A stretch of 64,000 nucleotides of DNA from Cliona cf. orientalis (Eukaryota; Porifera; Demospongiae; Clionaida; Clionaidae). Made by a program: the position numbers and the translations under genes. Each line of letters begins with the position of its first letter. Positions within the stretch are counted from its first letter, which is position 1. The notes below the pieces were generated by a model, which saw only the letters and a program-made list of their open reading frames with translations, searched no databases and was not told where the DNA came from. The stretch is from NCBI GenBank assembly GCA_963930775.1, contig OZ005695.1:2728001-2792000 (forward strand). Reading direction: 5' to 3'. Below, piece by piece: positions 59,605 through 64,000 of the stretch.

Positions 59605-62295
59605 GGCTCTATAAAAGCCAGTGAGCAAACCACGATATTTATCTCCTCACTGAAGCTGTCTACTCTACCTCAACAGAAGCCGTCTGGATTGAACTCTGCC
59701 ACCCTCAGTTGCTATTCTTTTAAACACTCTCATCTCTGACTAGACTGCGAGATGACCTGGAGAACCATGAAAAACGAGAAGCCAGGTTCAAAGCTAAGCT
59801 AGCACTATCAAACCCATTAGTATTCTTGTTTACATAATGTGTGCATTCATTTTATGCAGCCCTGTACTATCTCATCAGCTGGTCTGAAGATGATGTCATG
59901 TCTGTTGTTGCTGGTCAAATGATAGTGCCTCCTCCAGCTGAAGAGCTCATACCAGGAGTCATGTGTAAGGTGAAAGGCTTCAAGAAAAACCTCTTAAAGG
60001 TTGTGGCAGCAGGAACAAAGGCAGAAATGAACACTAAACTTGATAAAATGGAAGATAGTAGTGAAGATAAAGCCATCAAGCCCCCAAAGAAGAAAGCACG
60101 GCTATAAGGGAAGGAAAATAAAGTTCTCCTACACTCAAACCTTCGAAAAGGAGATCCCAGAACAAAAAGGAACCTGGTAGGTATTATGTTATTTTGAGAG
60201 CATAGTATGTGTGTATGATGTTGTGTATGTGCTGATATGTGTTTGCTGATATTCTGTAATTTATTGTGCTCTTATCTATTTAAAGGAACCATCATTACAG
60301 TTGGGTCTAAAAAGAATCCTCCATAGGCGAGTAGGCTAGTGAAGCTGATTCTAAAACTAGAGCTCTCTAGAGCACAAAATCCTTGGTGCATTGCATGGCA
60401 TTAGCTGCACAAGCAGGCATGGCAACGATAATACAATGATATTATTATATAGTATAGCTTCCCTTTCAATGTTGCACACAGAAAAGGGTATTAAAGGACT
60501 GCATGAACATTGAGGGCTGGGGGTGGGAACGAGGCTAACGTTATAACACAGCAGTGTTGTTCAAGGTTCAACGGCTCACACCTAATGTGCTCCGATCAGC
60601 CAGCTGTCTGGTTGGATCTATAGCTAATCATACATACTACCACTATCATCGGCTTCATCCGTCGAAAGCTCGCCTGGAGCTAGCGAGGAAGGCAGCAAGT
60701 GACCAGCATCAACGATTATTGTAACCGTGCCTACTGCACATACACCGAGGGTTAATAATATGTAGTGCATACCGTATATAGTGCGCGACACACAACGTTC
60801 TATTTATACTCAAGGTAATGCTATTGTTAGTCAGGAAAAGTCAAGAAGCTTAGAATCAGCAAATGACGCCAAAACTGGTGAACAAAGCATTATCAGAGAA
60901 ATCCAAACAATCATGCATTTGGAACGCCATGCATAAGGAACCTTAATAGCACTGCAAATTGGACTCATAAATGAGGTATGTAGCAGCTAGCGTGGAAAAA
61001 GACAGACAGACACACACACACACACACACACAGAATGACTACCGTAACCCTTCCGCATGCGCCAAGGGTTAACTAAGTAGCAAAGAAGCTACCAAGAGTA
61101 CATCTGCTCCACTATCATCCAGAGTGAGGAAGCTACCAAGGGTACATCCCAAGATCTCCCAGCTCCACCATCTGCTTAAGGAGAGGCTGCTAAGCTCCCC
61201 TTTAACTCCCCATCCCATAGAGACACACCAGCAGATGGAGTCCCACCCACGACACTCTTGAATGTACCAAACCAGAATCACACTGGTACAAAAAGTTTTG
61301 ACCAGACTATTTGGAGGCAGCTGAAGATTCACCCCATGAGTCCAGAAGAAGTCTGACTCCAGTCTTTCCCTGTCAGATAGGTAATTAGCAAGCACTACAC
61401 CTTATAATTATCATACAATACAGTTTACAATCATAGTACATATAATGTACAGGTGCACATACACAGATAATTAATTTTGGCCACTGATTGTTTACATGTA
61501 CAGGTTCACTTCTCCTGGAGCTAACTGTGGACGACCATGATGCAAGAATTAAAGCATTAGAAGCAACAGTGGAGAAGCTAATGAAGATTGTGGACTCTAC
61601 AGTCGAAGTCAGAACAACTGCCACAACAGAAATGCACACCACCATCTCCACTTTCTCCAAGATGCCCAATCTGGCAGCAGTCAAGGCAAGCGTCCACCCT
61701 CCCTGCTTATGAAAGCTATTGAAATGAGGAGATCTTCCTTGATGTCGAGTCTTCTCCACCACCACTACCACCACGTACCCCTCCCATCGCTATCAGCACC
61801 ACCTCCGGTACCTCCTAGGTGTTTTACCATGGAGAAGCAGTGTGAGTCCACCCATCCCGACACTGATGCTGTCTCATCACCACTACCAACACAGGAGCCA
61901 TCACTACCCCCAAATCCATCCAGTCAGATGAGTAAGCCAAACTTTGGCCCAACTAAGTCTCTACCTTCATCCTGCATAGACAAACCTCACCCTAGAAGGT
62001 GCTTAATCATTTAGTAAGCCAAGTTGGAAAGATGACAACACTTGCAGTAGTGCTTGCTCGGGAGGCTTTCTTCGGTGACCATGTGATGGGGCAGTGTGCA
62101 GCAAAGGGACATGGTAACAAGCCTGCACTACCCCATCAACAACTAATGGAGCTAAAAGATGTCATCAAAGGTGCCTACCCACAGTACTGGAAGTCACCAC
62201 ATGCGTTCGAGTCTCAGTGGAACAAGTGTACAGATCAGATCAACCAGGCATGCAAGCGAGCACGTAATAAGGCAAAGAAGCGGATTAGTGACTGA
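59605..62295 (+). pseudogene. Decayed gene with BEN-like C-terminal domain
   Basis: Three coding patches in one direction. At 59858-60175: ALYYLISWSEDDVMSVV, resembling the N-terminal module of many invertebrate BEN proteins, then a lysine-rich tail. That frame stops at 60107, but a shifted frame stays open (GRKIKFSYTQTFEKEIPEQK) to a donor-like GTAGGT near 60177. At 61500-61700: a coiled-coil-like stretch, HDARIKALEATVEKLMKIV. At about 62000-62295: VLAREAFFGDHVMGQC, then LMELKDVIKGAYPQYW and CKRARNKAKKRISD, with the spacing of a BEN DNA-binding domain. Two or more frame changes are needed between patches (60.1 kb and 61.7-62.0 kb), so it is probably a pseudogene. A TATA-like CTATAAAAG lies at about 59608. 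BEN proteins bind DNA and repress transcription; the role here is unknown. Confidence 0.45.
60590..61070 (+). repeat. Dispersed repeat family, copy C, with CA microsatellite
   Basis: It has the same layout as 22560-22915: AAAGCTCGCCTGGAGC, GGTGAACAAAGCATTATCAG, GACAGACAGACACACACACA, then GAATGACTACCGTAACCC and GGGTTAA. It lies between the coding patches of the BEN-like gene. Confidence 0.6.
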
Positions 62296-62400
62296 AAACT
62301 GAACCAGGTAGACAGAACACAAGGTAGACTATAACAGTAAAATATATACCATGTCATAATAATAATTATTATACATATTCATACAAGTGTACATGTATGT

Positions 62401-63690
62401 TTAGTATCCTGTTGCAGCACCACTCAGTTCTATCACTTTCATGATAACTTTTTTCAAATGGTTAATGTACTTCTTGCACTTGTCGACTGTCATTGTGTCC
62501 CAAAACCTAATTATGCCAGCGACCAACTCATCTTTTATTTGAGACTTCACTTCTCTCTGATTAAATTCTTTCAGTTTGTGCCACATGTTCTCGGTGGGAT
62601 TTAAGTCGGGGGACTCAACTGGAGTTCTCCAACAATAGATTTTATGGCTCCTGAGAAAGTCGTTAGCATAGATGGATGTGTATTTGGGGTCATTATCTTG
62701 CATGAATCTATGACCCCCCGGAAACTTCTCTTTCAGAAAAGGTAAAGTGTCTTTTAATTGATGTCATAGAACAGAAATTGCTCCATGCTGGCATCAAAAA
62801 TGTAGATGCCACTTCTTTCCTGTTTACTAATGCCTGCCCATGTTCTTTCACCAGATGTTTTGGCCTACATAAATGAATATTAATGTGTAACATAATATTC
62901 AGACAATACAAGTATGTTTGATGTCACAATCATGGGATAATGTGGCTAGTATGCATAAGTTATTCACAGTAAGCTCATATACTCAGAAAACGGCATCATC
63001 TATGTCAACCGTCAGTACATTGCATATGCAGCAGCACGAATTACATACTTTAAACCAATTACTTAGTAGACCACCCCTCGATGCAGGTCAATAGCAGCTG
63101 GTCAAACTCATCACTGCAATGGCGACATTCTTGCTCTACTCGAATGTCATATCTACCACCAGACTATGACAAAGAATAGACCTCGTCCCTTGTTTCACTC
63201 GAGGCTCGGTGGCACGTGGCCTGCCGAGCAGGTCTCTCGAAACATTCGAGAATGCATCTCTATGGCCACCCTTGTTTGTGCACACAACACTGCAATTATG
63301 ACCAACTGTGGGCCTTCTGAACTTGTAACAGAGTGCAGCTTTTATGCCCTCCAGGTTAGAACATGGACTATATAAGAAAAATGATTGTCTGAAATATATT
63401 TTTCGTTGTATATTGTACAATTATTACAACTTGCGTACTTGGGTTTTGGCTTGGATGCATGACCGATTTCTTGGCAATAAATCATCTGTGATTTTCCAGC
63501 TGGATAATACACTCATCAGACCATATCACATCATCGAAGTTATCATCCTGGTTCTCAACAGCCCACACCAATCTCTTCACCTTATTCACTTCCCTGATCA
63601 CCTGGCAGTACACACTTCCTCTGAATGTCCAATCATGACTCCTACAATTATAGAGTATCAATACCGTATGGCGGGTAATTTTGTAGGGTG
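62401..63690 (-). mobile_element. Broken Tc1/mariner transposase (DD34E), split by an insertion
   Basis: The catalytic C-terminal part at 62401-62703 is open: MQDNDPKYTS then SPDLNPTENMWHKLKEF, with 34 residues between the second aspartate and the glutamate. Just upstream (62708-62880) homology continues with frame changes (RPKHLVKEH..GQA). The next upstream homology appears only at 63430-63690: REVNKVKRLVWAVENQDDNF and VIWSDEC, holding the first aspartate, with a stop soon after. About 540 bases of unrelated DNA therefore separate parts that should be adjacent. Cannot be active. Terminal repeats were not identified. Confidence 0.8.
63060..63370. other. Unidentified block inserted in the transposase
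   Basis: This stretch interrupts the Tc1-like transposase. It is more GC-rich than its surroundings, and open frames exist on both strands. On the minus strand a short cysteine/histidine motif (QECRHCSDEF) precedes a stop. I do not recognise it. It could be a captured exon or another transposon fragment. Confidence 0.3.
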
Positions 63691-64000
63691 CTAATTTTTA
63701 TTTTTTTCGTGGTTGACTTGGCAGTCACGAAATTTTCCCACCCACGAAAATAAATTAATGCCTACAGTGATATGGTACTATGCGAGTCCATGATGATGGG
63801 CGTGGTCAAAAACATCGTGGCAGCACGGCCAGCACTTTCCAGTGTTAGCAAGTAACAGTAGCCACTGTCATCAAGCTGATAGCGTCTTTGACACTAATAC
63901 TCTTCTATCTCATGCCTTTTGTCCTTGTCTCTGTAGGTATGGCTTAGTAACAAAGAAGATCGCAAGCGCGTGTATCTATTTCATCATCGCTTGTGCAGCA
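63663..64000. other. Right edge of window, no gene seen
   Basis: It begins TACCGTATGGCGGGTAATTT, which resembles the TACCGTA element ends elsewhere, followed by TTTTCGTGGTTG / CACGAAATTTTCCCAC arms. The matching right end was not found before the window stops. Confidence 0.35.

Noticed and set aside
1-64000. CRISPR arrays, rRNA genes or bacterial operons
   Set aside because: No regularly spaced identical repeats of the right size, no rRNA motifs, and all genes have introns.

Overview
The window looks like nuclear DNA of an early-branching animal, most likely a demosponge. The sequence is AT-rich, genes are cut by many short introns (often 40-80 bases), and longer introns are packed with small inverted-repeat transposons. 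The demosponge call is an inference from this style and from protein divergence. No bacterial-type operons, rRNA or CRISPR arrays were seen.

Layout. (1) 842-6910, + strand: a 13-exon copper monooxygenase of the DBH/MOXD1 family, with a TATA box, signal peptide, DOMON domain, copper-site histidines and a poly(A) signal. It carries one in-frame TAG in this assembly. (2) 8606-57520, - strand: one giant gene, about 70 exons and about 5,100 codons, homologous to vertebrate RNF213 (mysterin). The order runs from the N-terminal arm at high coordinates, through a degenerate AAA unit, two catalytic-looking AAA+ units and the E3 shell, to the RZ zinc finger and the C-terminal domain with its stop at 8606. 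The true N-terminus was not found. (3) 59600-62300, + strand: a decayed gene with a BEN-like C-terminal domain. (4) 62401-63690, - strand: a broken Tc1/mariner transposase.

The main discovery is in the mysterin gene. Where vertebrate RNF213 has its RING finger, this gene has a charged helical segment. The two exons that should flank the RING are joined by an intron of only 75 bases, so no RING exon can hide there. The two main Walker A/B pairs and the RZ finger are kept. The natural reading is a RING-less, RZ-dependent giant ATPase/E3. Two UBA-like segments also occur in the arm, in a stretch that is much shorter in the human protein.

The rest is mobile DNA in introns: at least a dozen MITE-like elements, many nested; a 1.7-kb element made almost wholly of two long inverted arms; a 5'-truncated LINE; a tRNA-like SINE remnant; and several dispersed repeat families with two or three copies. 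Exon limits were placed by eye from splice motifs, reading frame and remembered similarity to human RNF213 and MOXD1. No alignment program was run.
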